From the NCBI GenBank assembly GCA_025453925.1, contig JALOPK010000012.1:1-23735 (forward strand): a stretch of 23,735 nt of DNA, given 5' to 3'. This DNA is from Candidatus Eiseniibacteriota bacterium. GTDB taxonomy: Bacteria; JAFGKV01. The first letter of the stretch is position 1, and the number at the start of each line of letters is the position of its first letter. The notes under the pieces are model-generated. The model saw nothing but the letters and a program-made list of their open reading frames with translations, did no database searches and was not told the origin of the DNA. This document shows positions 15,543 through 23,098 of the stretch, piece by piece. The position numbers and the translations under genes are program-made.

Positions 15543-17024
15543 ATGGCCCGTCTCCTCGCCAGCGGGCGTCCACGCCCCGCGGCTCTCCTGGCGGTTGCCG
15601 CGCTGGCCCTGTGTCCGCGTCTCTGCCCGGCCGACGTGGTCTGCATCGATGACGACAATCAGACCGGTGTATACGACGGCACCCCGCTCCATCCGTTTTC
15701 GGACATCGCCCCCGCCATCGCCGCGGCCGTCTCCGGCGACGAACTTAGAATCGCAGCGGGGGTGTACCCCGGGAACCTGCTGGTTGACACCAAGGCCCTG
15801 AACCTTCTCGGAGGCTATCCCGGAGGGACCGCCAGTGGATATGCGGGCGGCATCGCCGGGGAGTTCGGCACGCAGGATCCTGTGGCCCAGGTCACCCACC
15901 TCCAGGGCGACGGATCCGCGGCGGTCATTCGGTTCAGGCGAGTGGGCGGCGTCGACGGCTCGACGGTCGTCGACGGCCTCCGCATTACCGGCGGGACCAG
16001 CGGCATCCTGTTCGATGACGAGTACCCCTCCGGTGAGTTTCGTGATTTCGTAATATCGCGCAATCTGATCGAGGAGAACGGGCATCACGATCCGGCATAC
16101 GGCCATCGTGGCGGCGGCATCGCCGTCGACGGTTCCTGCATCAGGATCTCAGACAACACCATCAGGAACAACACGGCCGACACCGGCGCAGGCATTGGCG
16201 GCGCGGCGGACACCCTGCTGGTGGAAAACAATGTCATCGAGGGCAATATCGGCTTCGGCGATCACGGTGGAGGCCTCTGGCTCGGCGGGGAGGGAACCCT
16301 GGCGCACAATCTCATCCACGCCAACGTGATTGGTGATCTTGCCGGGTACGGGTGGGGTGGGGGAGTTCTGGTGGTCGGGAGGTGGGTCATCGTCGGCAAC
16401 ACCATCAGTGGCAACACGGCCCCCTCGTTGGGAGGCGGCTTGTTCATCGACGAAGGGGCCGAGGCCTGGGTGGACCACAACCTCATCGTCGAGAATGCCA
16501 CGCTCACGGAATGGGTGAAGGGCGGCGCCGGCGTCTACGTGGATGGCGCATGGGACGGGACTCCTTCATCGGCTCACCTCACGAGCTGTACGATCGCGGA
16601 CAACGCCTCGCCTGGCACCAATGGCGGAAATGGCATCTACGTGGAGTACTCGGACGTGGATGTCAGCGGTTGCATCTTCTGGGGTAACGAAGGAGGAGAC
16701 GATTTCTACCTGGATCCCTCCTCGACCCTGACCGTGGTGCATAGCCTGTCAGAGGAGCCCATCGCCGGGGCCGGGAACCAGTCTGCCGATCCCCTCTTCG
16801 CCGATCCGCCGACCTGCGACTACCACCTCAAGTCGCTGGTCGGACGCTGGGATCCCGGCCTGACAGCGTGGGTGGCGGACGACGAGCACAGCCCGGCCAT
16901 CGACGCCGGAGACCCCGCGGCCGCGTACTCGGCTGAACCATCCCCCAATGGCGGGAGGCGAAATGCGGGGGCCTACGGGAATACCCCGGAAGCGAGTCGA
17001 AGCTGCGTCGTATTCGAGTGGTGA
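15543..17024 (+). CDS. Secreted parallel beta-helix protein
   Basis: 493 aa. A signal peptide covers ~1-30 ('PAALLAVAALALCPRLCPA'). The body consists of right-handed parallel beta-helix turns, seen as repeated 'NxIxxN' rungs: 'NLIEENG', 'NTIRNNTAD', 'NVIEGNIG', 'NLIHANVIG', 'NTISGNTAP', 'NLIVENATL', 'CTIADNASPG', 'CIFWGNEG'. The end, 'HSPAIDAGDPAAAYSAE' then 'PNGGRRNAGAYGNTP', is the tail often seen in such 'choice-of-anchor' surface proteins. Family members bind or cut polysaccharides, but no catalytic site is evident here. The ATG at 15543 has GGGAG with 7-nt spacing; an ATG at 15537 and a frame open to 15270 (across tRNA-Asp) are disfavoured. Confidence 0.85.
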   Translation: MARLLASGRPRPAALLAVAALALCPRLCPADVVCIDDDNQTGVYDGTPLHPFSDIAPAIAAAVSGDELRIAAGVYPGNLLVDTKALNLLGGYPGGTASGYAGGIAGEFGTQDPVAQVTHLQGDGSAAVIRFRRVGGVDGSTVVDGLRITGGTSGILFDDEYPSGEFRDFVISRNLIEENGHHDPAYGHRGGGIAVDGSCIRISDNTIRNNTADTGAGIGGAADTLLVENNVIEGNIGFGDHGGGLWLGGEGTLAHNLIHANVIGDLAGYGWGGGVLVVGRWVIVGNTISGNTAPSLGGGLFIDEGAEAWVDHNLIVENATLTEWVKGGAGVYVDGAWDGTPSSAHLTSCTIADNASPGTNGGNGIYVEYSDVDVSGCIFWGNEGGDDFYLDPSSTLTVVHSLSEEPIAGAGNQSADPLFADPPTCDYHLKSLVGRWDPGLTAWVADDEHSPAIDAGDPAAAYSAEPSPNGGRRNAGAYGNTPEASRSCVVFEW

Positions 17025-17093
17025 GCCGTGGGAGGCCGTCATGATGATGTTGTCTGATCCCGGGGGACCCCGCGGCCGGGCGGAGTGGCCATC

Positions 17094-17951
17094 ATGAGTT
17101 GGGATGTCATCACTATCGTGCTCATGTGCCTGGTGGTGATCCTGGCAGGAGTGATCCGCTACGGCGCTTATCGCGGGGAAACCGTTGCGCGGAGCCTGCG
17201 CGGACGACTCGAAGACGCTCGCGAACCGGTGCATCCCGCGGCGTTCTATGCAGGGGAACTCCTGAACCTGCCGGCACCGGTGCAGCGCTACTTCCGCGCC
17301 GTGCTTACCGACGGCCAGCCGATGGTGACTGCCGTCACCGTCCACCACACGGGTACATTCAACATGAGCGAGACCGGCGAGCGATGGCGGCCGTTCGTCT
17401 CAACGCAGCGGGTGGTCACACGGCGCCCTGGCTTCGACTGGGATGGGCGTATCCGGATACTGCCCGGCCTGGCGGTGCGGGTTCACGATGCATACGTGGC
17501 AGGCGAGGGTCTCCTCAACGCGACGTTGTTGGGGCTGATTCCGCTGGTCAACATGCGCGGCACGCCTGAGGTGGCACAGGGCGAACTCATGCGGTTCTTC
17601 GCCGAAGCGGCATGGTACCCGACCGTGCTGTTGCCGAGTCAGGGTGTGCAGTGGGAGAGCGTCGACGACTGCTCGGCGCGGGCTACGCTGCACGACGGCC
17701 CCATCCGGCTCAGCATGCTGTTTCGATTCGATGAGGACGGGCTCATCGCGTCGGTGCGCGCCGAGGCGCGAGGCCGCACGTCGGGCGGCAGGGTTGTCCC
17801 CACGCCCTGGGAGGGCCGCTGGAATCGATATGCCCTGCATGACGGAATGCGCATTCCCGTGGAGGGCGAAGTGGCGTGGCTGCTTCCCCGCGGACCGAAG
17901 CCATATTGGCGGGGGCGCATCACCAGCATACGCTGCGAGTTCGCGTCATGA
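17094..17951 (+). CDS. DUF6544-like membrane-anchored protein
   Basis: 285 aa. One N-terminal helix ('VITIVLMCLVVILAGVI') is followed by a soluble domain with features I associate with the DUF6544/DUF6920 group: 'LPAPVQRYFRAVLTDGQP', 'VHHTGTFNM', 'FDWDGRIRILPGLAVRVHDAY', 'LLGLIPLVNMRGTPEVAQGE', 'AEAAWYPTVLLP', 'PWEGRWNRY', 'MRIPVEGEVAWLLPRG'. The biochemical role of the group is unknown. The ATG at 17094 has GGAG 8 bases upstream; a GTG at 17085 is in frame. It is separated from the beta-helix gene by 69 bp and may share its transcript. Confidence 0.8.
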   Translation: MSWDVITIVLMCLVVILAGVIRYGAYRGETVARSLRGRLEDAREPVHPAAFYAGELLNLPAPVQRYFRAVLTDGQPMVTAVTVHHTGTFNMSETGERWRPFVSTQRVVTRRPGFDWDGRIRILPGLAVRVHDAYVAGEGLLNATLLGLIPLVNMRGTPEVAQGELMRFFAEAAWYPTVLLPSQGVQWESVDDCSARATLHDGPIRLSMLFRFDEDGLIASVRAEARGRTSGGRVVPTPWEGRWNRYALHDGMRIPVEGEVAWLLPRGPKPYWRGRITSIRCEFAS

Positions 17952-18031
17952 CGGGCCCGTCGCGCATGGATATCGATCCTGGCCGCGGGGTGTGGGGCAC
18001 CCCCGACCGCCCCGCAGGACATCTGCACGGT

Positions 18032-18249
18032 GGCAGATATCCGTCACCGAGGATTTCACAGGCTCGGTACACAGCGTGATCCCCGGGCCTGATCTCTCCA
18101 CGGCGCCGCCGCCTCCGGCACGCACCTCCTTGCCCCACGATGCGGAGGCCATAGGTTGCATTCCTGCGTACTCGCGTTCATACCCACGGTCACGCACCGA
18201 GAGCGACGGGGCGACCGGGCAGCGGGCGAGCGAGGAGGGCAGATATCCG
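18032..18249. repeat. 12-nt direct repeat GGCAGATATCCG
   Basis: Identical copies at 18032-18043 and 18238-18249. Each copy overlaps a hairpin arm. No function is known. Confidence 0.55.
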
Positions 18250-18292
18250 AGATGATATCTTTCCGATCGAGCACTCCGCCGGCTGGCGGAGT
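18241..18292. promoter_or_regulatory. Two adjacent hairpins upstream of the lipoprotein gene
   Basis: AGATATC-6-GATATCT (18241-18260) and ACTCCGCC-GGCT-GGCGGAGT (18273-18292), both with perfect arms. The second could be a terminator or leader structure (no T-run); the first is AT-richer than its surroundings and could be an operator. This is inferred from form alone. Confidence 0.35.
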
Positions 18293-18383
18293 CGGGATGC
18301 AACGGCGCTCGAACGCGATCGTAGGCGTGAATCCGAGTACCAGGTTGTCCTTCCAGACCCCGCTCTCTTACCACGAGGTATGC

Positions 18384-18953
18384 ATGATGGCAGCTTCCAT
18401 GTTTCCCGGCGGATGCCGTTCGCTCCTGAGTCTCGTCCTGCTTGGGCCTTTCTTCCTGATGTCGTGTGGTGGCGAGAGGCCTGCAACCGATGCCCAGCCT
18501 GCGCCTCAGTCGAGTGCCGACCGGCCTGCCCCCGCAGCGGTTTCCGCCGCCCCCACCAACCCGTGCACCCTGATCAGCCCCGAGGAGGCGCAGGCCGCAA
18601 CCGGTATCGCGGCCGAAGGGAGTTCGTCGACCAGCGGAGGCGCGGCGGTCTGCAGCTGGATCGATGCCACGGGGAAGTCCGCCGTTGTGCAGATCTTTCC
18701 TACCGCATCGGGCTATGAAGTGTCTCGCCGGGCGTTCGAGTCATTCTATGATGCGACTGCGGAAATCGTCTCCGGACTTGGTGACGAGGCGTGCTACATC
18801 ACGGGGAAGACGGCGTCGGTGCCCACCGCGACGTTCTGCGTGAGGAAGGGATCCGCGGCCGCCAGTGTGCAGGTCATGACCATGGGCCAAGACGCAGCCG
18901 CGCTCAAGGATCAGGCGCTGGCCCTGACCCGAACACTCGTGGCGAAGCTGTAG
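18384..18953 (+). CDS. DUF3558-like lipoprotein
   Basis: 189 aa. A lipoprotein signal ends in 'FFLMSC' (Cys28), followed by a Pro/Ala/Ser-rich linker and a compact domain: 'NPCTLISPEEAQAATG', 'AVCSWIDATGKSAVVQIF', 'GLGDEACYI', 'TATFCVRKGSAAASVQVM'. The 'NPCxLLSxxEAxxxxG ... CxW' pattern is that of DUF3558-type lipoproteins, best known from actinobacteria; their role is unclear. Four cysteines in the mature domain could form disulfides outside the cell. The ATG at 18384 is chosen from GAGG with 5-nt spacing; an ATG at 18387 is adjacent, and the open frame reaching back to 18156 is not believed. It converges with the isochorismatase-like gene 32 bp away. Confidence 0.75.
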   Translation: MMAASMFPGGCRSLLSLVLLGPFFLMSCGGERPATDAQPAPQSSADRPAPAAVSAAPTNPCTLISPEEAQAATGIAAEGSSSTSGGAAVCSWIDATGKSAVVQIFPTASGYEVSRRAFESFYDATAEIVSGLGDEACYITGKTASVPTATFCVRKGSAAASVQVMTMGQDAAALKDQALALTRTLVAKL

Positions 18954-18985
18954 CGCACGACCGGCAACCTGAGCCTCGACGCCCT

Positions 18986-19495
18986 TCAGTCCGCCGCAGC
19001 CTTCAGCATGAGCTGGAGGGCTGAATAGCCAACCGTGTCAGAGATCTGTTCGACATAGCCGGTGTAAGCCGAGTTGTGGCTCATGATGGCGTCCTTCACC
19101 ATGAACGTCGAGAACTCCAGGTCCTTGGCTGCGTGATACGTCGCGAGAGCGCACATCACGGCGCTCAACCCCGTCACGAACACAGTGTTGCACTCCATGT
19201 CCCGCAGCAACTTCTCCAGCTCGGTCTTCTTGAAGGCATTGGGGTAGTTCTTGATGATCCGGGGGTCATCCGGCCGCACCGCCACACCGGCGGGGAACTC
19301 GAACGGTTCCGTGCCCGGTGCCGGGCCCCGCTGCGGATCTGTGTGGTAGACACGCACCACCGGGAACCCGTATTCCCGGAACAGGGCGATCGTCGCGTTG
19401 ATCATCCACAGGCCGACTCCCCGGTCCCGTTCCGGCACGTAGTTCAGGAATTCGTTCTGGATGTCGATGACCAGCAATGCGGGCTTCAGTTTCAT
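18986..19495 (-). CDS. Isochorismatase-family cysteine hydrolase
   Basis: 169 aa. The fold and catalytic triad of the isochorismatase-like family are visible: Asp11 in 'ALLVIDIQNEF', Lys82 in 'RIIKNYPNAF', Cys115 in 'VTGLSAVMCALAT' after the usual cis-peptide region, with 'HAAKDLEFSTFMVKDA' following. Members hydrolyse amides (nicotinamide, N-carbamoyl compounds) or isochorismate; the length and motifs do not settle the substrate. There is no signal peptide, so it is cytosolic. The ATG at 19495 has AAGGAGG 7 bases upstream, an excellent site. It stands alone on the minus strand. Confidence 0.9.
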   Translation of the reverse strand: MKLKPALLVIDIQNEFLNYVPERDRGVGLWMINATIALFREYGFPVVRVYHTDPQRGPAPGTEPFEFPAGVAVRPDDPRIIKNYPNAFKKTELEKLLRDMECNTVFVTGLSAVMCALATYHAAKDLEFSTFMVKDAIMSHNSAYTGYVEQISDTVGYSALQLMLKAAAD

Positions 19496-19938
19496 CTGGC
19501 GTCCTCCTTGGCTTGTCTGGTGAGTGTCGGCCAGCCAGCGTAGGCAGGCCGAGCGGGCTGGATGGAACAGACCGTGATCTGAGGTCCTCCTTTCGGCTCA
19601 TCGAGCGCGGGCCTCGGTCATCGGTCGGATTCGCGGCCCGGGAATGCGGAGCGGCCCTCAGCCAAGCGGAGTAGGAACCCATGGACGGAATGCCCGTCAA
19701 GTGGTGGCGGTGCAGGGGGCTCCCCCGCAGCCGGAAGTCAGCGGCGCCGGCCCATCCGGTGCGTCTTTCGGACACGGCGCCGGTTCGCGGCTCACCCGAC
19801 GCGACCTTGCTGCCGCGTGCTTCCTTTCCCTGGGCGTCTTCTCGGCGAATCGCGCGCACGTTTCCCCGGCACGGACGTTTCACGCGCGTGCTCTCCCGGA
19901 TCACCGCTACTCATGCTGGCGGGCGCCCGCTCGTACAC

Positions 19939-19964
19939 GCACTATTCTAATATTAGAATAGTGC
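19939..19964. promoter_or_regulatory. Perfect 26-bp AT-rich palindrome, operator-like
   Basis: Half-site GCACTATTCTAAT (19939-19951) is followed directly by its exact reverse complement ATTAGAATAGTGC (19952-19964). The core is almost pure A/T inside very GC-rich DNA. The form fits a dimeric regulator site (TetR/MarR/BlaI-like); as RNA it would also fold. It lies ~145 bp before the thioredoxin gene start. Confidence 0.6.
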
Positions 19965-20044
19965 ACACCATCCGTACTTTGACCGTCCTCGCTGGAGGGT
20001 CCCGGCACAGTCGACGATATAGAGGATGCCGGCCGCACGTGTGT

Positions 20045-20072
20045 TGCGCCGATCCGCGGATGAGGTAGTATT
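20045..20072 (+). promoter_or_regulatory. Promoter candidate for the thioredoxin genes
   Basis: TTGCGC (20045-20050), a 16-bp spacer and TAGTAT (20067-20072; four of six consensus bases). A start near 20079 would leave a ~30-nt leader ending in GGAGGAG before the ATG at 20109. The match is moderate. Confidence 0.4.
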
Positions 20073-20108
20073 CGCTGCCTTGGCCGTCACTCGTTCCCGG
20101 AGGAGTTC

Positions 20109-21611
20109 ATGCAACGATCGGTATCCTTGATTGTCGGCAGCGTGGTGCTGGTTGCCGCGATCGCGTGCCCCGTCTTCGGCAAGGAGTACTCTCTCAAATC
20201 GCTGAAGGCCGAGGTGGACGCAGCGGAATCCGCCGCGATGTTGCGCGCGGTGTTTCAGGACTACCTGGAACATGCGGTGGACATCGATGTCGCCCGAGCA
20301 TCCCAAGACCAGTGGAGGTTCCTGGACGAGCCGGGTGTGCGCGCGTTCGCCGAGAGTCTCTACCAGGCGAATGCCGACTCGGGCCGGTGGATCTACCTCC
20401 GCGGTCGGATGGCCTCGGCGCCCCTGGAGCAGATCGAGATTGGCCGTAGACTCGTCGCCATGCACCCCGAGGTGCCCTGGGGCTTTCGGCTCATCGTCGG
20501 CGCCTATGACCAATACCTCTTCGCCGACACCGGGGAGCAAGCTACCCGCAATGCGCTTGCTGCCGAATTGCCCAACGACCTGTGGTGTTTCCACGAACTT
20601 GCCGCCCTCCAGCCGACCCTGCCGCTGGCCGGGCTCGCCTTGTTCGACTACCACGTCTATCGTGGCGCGTGGGACAGCGCCCAGGCGCTCTTCGACGTGG
20701 CCCGCGCGGCAGGAGGCTCGTGGGCAGGCGAGAACAAGGCCCTGCTGCTGGCCGCCGGGCAGGGCCGGTACGATGAGGTTCTAGGGAAGGTTTCCGCCGG
20801 CATCGACACGATGATCGCCCATGGCGCCGTGGATCCCCAGCGGCGTGATGAGACGATACGCCGGCACTACGACGGCGTGCTCCGAGACGCGAAGGCCTAC
20901 GACGAACTGGTCCGCTATCTCGCGGCGTTACCCGGGGCCGCCACGGACCCCGGCGTGCTCTACGATCTTGCCTGCTACAGCGCCCTGGCAGGCCGTTCTG
21001 ATGAGGCGTTCGCCCATCTGGAAGGCGCTGTCGAGGCTGGCTGGAACGCCCTCGACCACACGCAAGGAGACCCTGATCTTGCGAGCCTGCGAGGCATGCC
21101 GCGATGGGAAGCGCTGATCGCGCGGCTCTCCCAAGCCGCCTCGGCAGTCCCGGAGGGAGAAGGGGTGGCGGGAGCCATAGGCGACACGCTTTCCACGCCC
21201 GCGCCGGACTGGGCGCTCGCCGACGTGCGTGGCGACACGGTTCGTCTGGCTGATCTCAAGGGATCAGTGGTCGTCTTGGACTTCTTCGCGACCTGGTGCG
21301 GCCCGTGCAGGATGGCCTTGCCAGTCCTGAGCCGTTATGTGCACGAAGCCAAGCCGGAAGGTGCGCGCGTCTACTCGATCGACGTATGGGAGAAACCCTT
21401 CGCCAAGGCGGAGATGCTGTGGGAGAGCGAAGGCCTCGGCATGACCTTGCTGAAGGGCACCGATGATCTCGGCACGAAGTACGGGTTTGACGGTATCCCG
21501 TTCATCTGCGTCGTCGACAAAGCGGGGCAGATCCGCGCGAAGTTCGCCGGCTACAGCGACGGCATTGACACGGAAATCGGTGAGGTTGTGGACCGGCTGC
21601 TGGAGGAATAG
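20109..21611 (+). CDS. Secreted TlpA-like thioredoxin with helical TPR-like N-terminal region
   Basis: 500 aa. A signal peptide spans ~1-24 ('LIVGSVVLVAAIACPVFG'). Residues ~30-350 are helical and repeat-like; one unit, 'LYDLACYSALAGRSDEAFAHLEGAVEAGW' followed by 'DPDLASLRGMPRWEALIARL', has the classic TPR-type end-motif pattern. Residues ~365-500 are a TlpA/ResA thioredoxin domain: 'APDWALADVRGDTVRLADLKG', redox pair Cys397-Gly-Pro-Cys400, and the cis-Pro loop 'FDGIPF'. It probably works in thiol-disulfide exchange in the periplasm or at the outer surface, with the helical part binding a partner (inference). The ATG at 20109 has GGAGGAG upstream. A second TlpA-like gene follows 123 bp later. 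Confidence 0.9.
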   Translation: MQRSVSLIVGSVVLVAAIACPVFGKEYSLKSLKAEVDAAESAAMLRAVFQDYLEHAVDIDVARASQDQWRFLDEPGVRAFAESLYQANADSGRWIYLRGRMASAPLEQIEIGRRLVAMHPEVPWGFRLIVGAYDQYLFADTGEQATRNALAAELPNDLWCFHELAALQPTLPLAGLALFDYHVYRGAWDSAQALFDVARAAGGSWAGENKALLLAAGQGRYDEVLGKVSAGIDTMIAHGAVDPQRRDETIRRHYDGVLRDAKAYDELVRYLAALPGAATDPGVLYDLACYSALAGRSDEAFAHLEGAVEAGWNALDHTQGDPDLASLRGMPRWEALIARLSQAASAVPEGEGVAGAIGDTLSTPAPDWALADVRGDTVRLADLKGSVVVLDFFATWCGPCRMALPVLSRYVHEAKPEGARVYSIDVWEKPFAKAEMLWESEGLGMTLLKGTDDLGTKYGFDGIPFICVVDKAGQIRAKFAGYSDGIDTEIGEVVDRLLEE

Positions 21612-21734
21612 AAAGGGGGTTACGGAGCGACGCGACGAGTCTGACTCTGGCCTTGTTCTGTCGTGTCGTCGAGATACGTTTCTCGTTCTGACTCGCGATC
21701 GATCCACGGCGCTGAACCGATCTGGGGGATCGCC

Positions 21735-22268
21735 ATGCCTGGACTGTGGGTTGCCGCTGTCGTCCTCTGCTTGCTCCGATCGAACCTCCAGGCTCTCCAG
21801 GTGGGAGATCGTGCTCCAACCTTCGCGCTCCCGCGCCTCTCCGGCCCCGACGTATTCCTTCGTGACTTCTGCGGCCGAGAGCTGCGTGATCCGGCGGTGA
21901 GACCACGCGTGGTCGTTCTCGATTTCTGGGCCACCTGGTGCGCACCATGCCAGAAGTCCCTGCCCGCCATTCGCGAGACAGTCGCGCGGTTCGACTCAAC
22001 AAGAGTCGTCCTGCTCATCGTGAGCGAGGATGATGCGAAGACGCAGTCACGTGTGGCGAGTATGCTTCTGCCGCTGGCAGGCAACGAGTACTGTGCGCTG
22101 GACACCTACCGCTGGGTCATGCGGGATCGTTACGGACTCCCGGCGATTCCAAGGACGTTCGTGATCTCGCCGCGTGGCAACATCGTCGCTCTCTTGGGTT
22201 CCCATGACAATACGGCCGCGCTGTCCGGCGAGCTGACCGGGGCCATTGGCCGTGCTTTCTCTGAGTGA
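21735..22268 (+). CDS. Secreted TlpA-like thioredoxin (second)
   Basis: 177 aa. A signal sequence covers ~1-20 ('LWVAAVVLCLLRSNLQA'). The mature domain starts 'VGDRAPTFALPRLSGPDVFL', with 'VVVLDFWATWCAPCQKSLPAI' carrying Cys69 and Cys72 and a cis-Pro loop 'YGLPAIPRTFVISPRG'. This fits a minimal TlpA/ResA-type periplasmic thiol oxidoreductase. The ATG at 21735 is preceded by GGGGGA; the open frame back to 21663 is not needed. It shares little sequence with the upstream thioredoxin beyond the fold (WCAPC versus WCGPC), so recent tandem duplication is unlikely. The two are probably co-transcribed. Confidence 0.88.
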   Translation: MPGLWVAAVVLCLLRSNLQALQVGDRAPTFALPRLSGPDVFLRDFCGRELRDPAVRPRVVVLDFWATWCAPCQKSLPAIRETVARFDSTRVVLLIVSEDDAKTQSRVASMLLPLAGNEYCALDTYRWVMRDRYGLPAIPRTFVISPRGNIVALLGSHDNTAALSGELTGAIGRAFSE

Positions 22269-22278
22269 GCTCGAATGC

Positions 22279-22313
22279 AGCGCTTTGCGCTCCCTCGTCG
22301 CGCACAGGAGCGC
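22279..22313. repeat. Overlapping alternative hairpins
   Basis: AGCGC-TTT-GCGCT (22279-22291) and GCGCTCC-13-GGAGCGC (22287-22313) share the middle arm and cannot form together. They lie just after the second thioredoxin stop, 100-130 bp before the MNT gene. There is no T-run. Confidence 0.4.
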
Positions 22314-22408
22314 CGTTGGGCGCGAGGCCGACAAGGTGCTCAATCCATCGTGAGTCCTTCGCGAAGCTTTGACCGGCTGGGAACCGACCCTGAGGTGAGG
22401 AGGATGGG

Positions 22409-22717
22409 ATGAGAATATCGCAAGAGGACAAAGGCGCTCTGAAACGGACGTTGGTCCGCTGTCTGAGCGGTGAGAATGAGATCACCAAGATCATTGTGCT
22501 CGGGTCGTTCCTGACCAGTGAAACCCCCCATGACATCGACGTGGCAGTCTTCCAGGACAGCGCGGAGGGCTACCTCCCTCTCGCCCTGAGGTATCGCAAG
22601 AGGACGCGCGACGTCTCTCGGATCATTCCTCTCGACCTCATCCCCGTGAACTCACGGGCCTGGAGCGGCCCATTCCTTGACGAAATCACCAAGGGAGAGG
22701 TGATCTATGAGCGATGA
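22409..22717 (+). CDS. Minimal nucleotidyltransferase (MNT), antitoxin-type
   Basis: 102 aa. Pol-beta-type nucleotidyltransferase core: 'KIIVLGSFLTSETPHDIDVAVF' with Gly32-Ser33, Asp42 and Asp44 as metal ligands, and a likely third acidic residue Asp76 in 'IPLDLIPV'. In characterised MNT/HEPN pairs such enzymes AMPylate and silence the HEPN ribonuclease. The spacing between GS and DxD is two residues shorter than in many MntA proteins, so activity is not assured. The ATG at 22409 has GGAGG 5 bases upstream. It overlaps the following HEPN reading frame by 11 bp, the usual operon arrangement. The partner is broken, so this antitoxin is either orphaned or acts on another HEPN protein. Confidence 0.85.
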   Translation: MRISQEDKGALKRTLVRCLSGENEITKIIVLGSFLTSETPHDIDVAVFQDSAEGYLPLALRYRKRTRDVSRIIPLDLIPVNSRAWSGPFLDEITKGEVIYER

Positions 22718-23098
22718 GTTTCTTCGCTGGCTGAGCTACGCCACGGAGAACCTGCGATCGGCCGAGGTCTTGCTGGAGAGTGGGTTGTACAACCCGAGTC
22801 TGCGGAATGCGTAACAGGCCGTCGAGAAATGCCCCAAGGCCCTCCTCATCAGGCACTCGCTGGAGTTCACACGGACGCATCGCATTGCGGGTCTCAGAGC
22901 GCTCCTTGCCGCAGCCGGCGTGGGGGTTGACCTGAACGACGACCAATGTGATCTGTTCGATTCCATCTACCTTCCGTCGAAACACCCTCTCGCAGTGCTC
23001 TGCCGGACTTCGAGCCAGACGAAGAGCTGTGTCGCCGCTGCATCGAGATCGCCGTGGGAGTGCTGAATGCCGCTGGGTCACGAGGAGATGCCGTGTAA
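22707..23098 (+). pseudogene. HEPN-domain gene, inactivated by a stop codon and a frameshift
   Basis: From the ATG at 22707 the frame reads 'FLRWLSYATENLRSAEVLL', then 'NPSLRNA', TAA (22812-22814, codon 36), then 'QAVEKCPKALLIRHSLEF', 'TRTHRIAGLRALLAA' and 'DSIYLPSKHPL'. The stop sits where the family has Gln ('QQAVEK'), so CAA to TAA is the simplest cause. After ~22990-23000 the family-like end 'LPDFEPDEELCRRCIEIAV' continues only in another frame (from 23000), implying loss of one base, and ends at TAA 23096-23098. With both changes repaired, a ~130-aa HEPN protein of normal length results. The start has AGG with 6-nt spacing and overlaps MNT. Sequencing error could explain one defect but less easily both. 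Confidence 0.8.

Larger units (their letters stand above)
17952..18383. other. 432-bp intergenic stretch with several inverted repeats
   Basis: No believable gene. It holds a hairpin at 18017-18042 (GGACATCTGC/GCAGATATCC with one mismatch), a direct repeat GGCAGATATCCG at 18032-18043 and 18238-18249, and two adjacent perfect hairpins at 18241-18260 (AGATATC/GATATCT) and 18273-18292 (ACTCCGCC/GGCGGAGT). The first could end the DUF6544-like transcript. The last two lie ~90-140 bp before the lipoprotein gene. Confidence 0.6.
19496..20108. other. 613-bp divergent intergenic region
   Basis: It separates the minus-strand hydrolase from the plus-strand thioredoxin gene. Frames inside it are Arg/Ser/Pro-rich and not credible as proteins. 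It contains CCAGCC/GGCTGG (19531-19561) just upstream of the hydrolase, a GC hairpin around 19711-19729 (GGGGG-CT-CCCCC), the 26-bp AT-rich palindrome at 19939-19964, and a promoter candidate at 20045-20072. Confidence 0.6.

Noticed and set aside
19681-19950. Possible 89-codon gene upstream of the palindrome
   Set aside because: Basic, Pro/Ser-rich composition, no Shine-Dalgarno of note, and it would end close to the palindrome; not credible as a protein.
19979-19984. TTGACC as a -35 box just after the palindrome
   Set aside because: No acceptable -10 element at 15-19 bp; the pair at 20045-20072 fits better.
22707-23098. HEPN gene expressed by stop-codon read-through or programmed frameshifting
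   Set aside because: No slippery heptamer was noticed at the shift point and no special context at the TAA; two separate recoding events in one short gene are less likely than decay.
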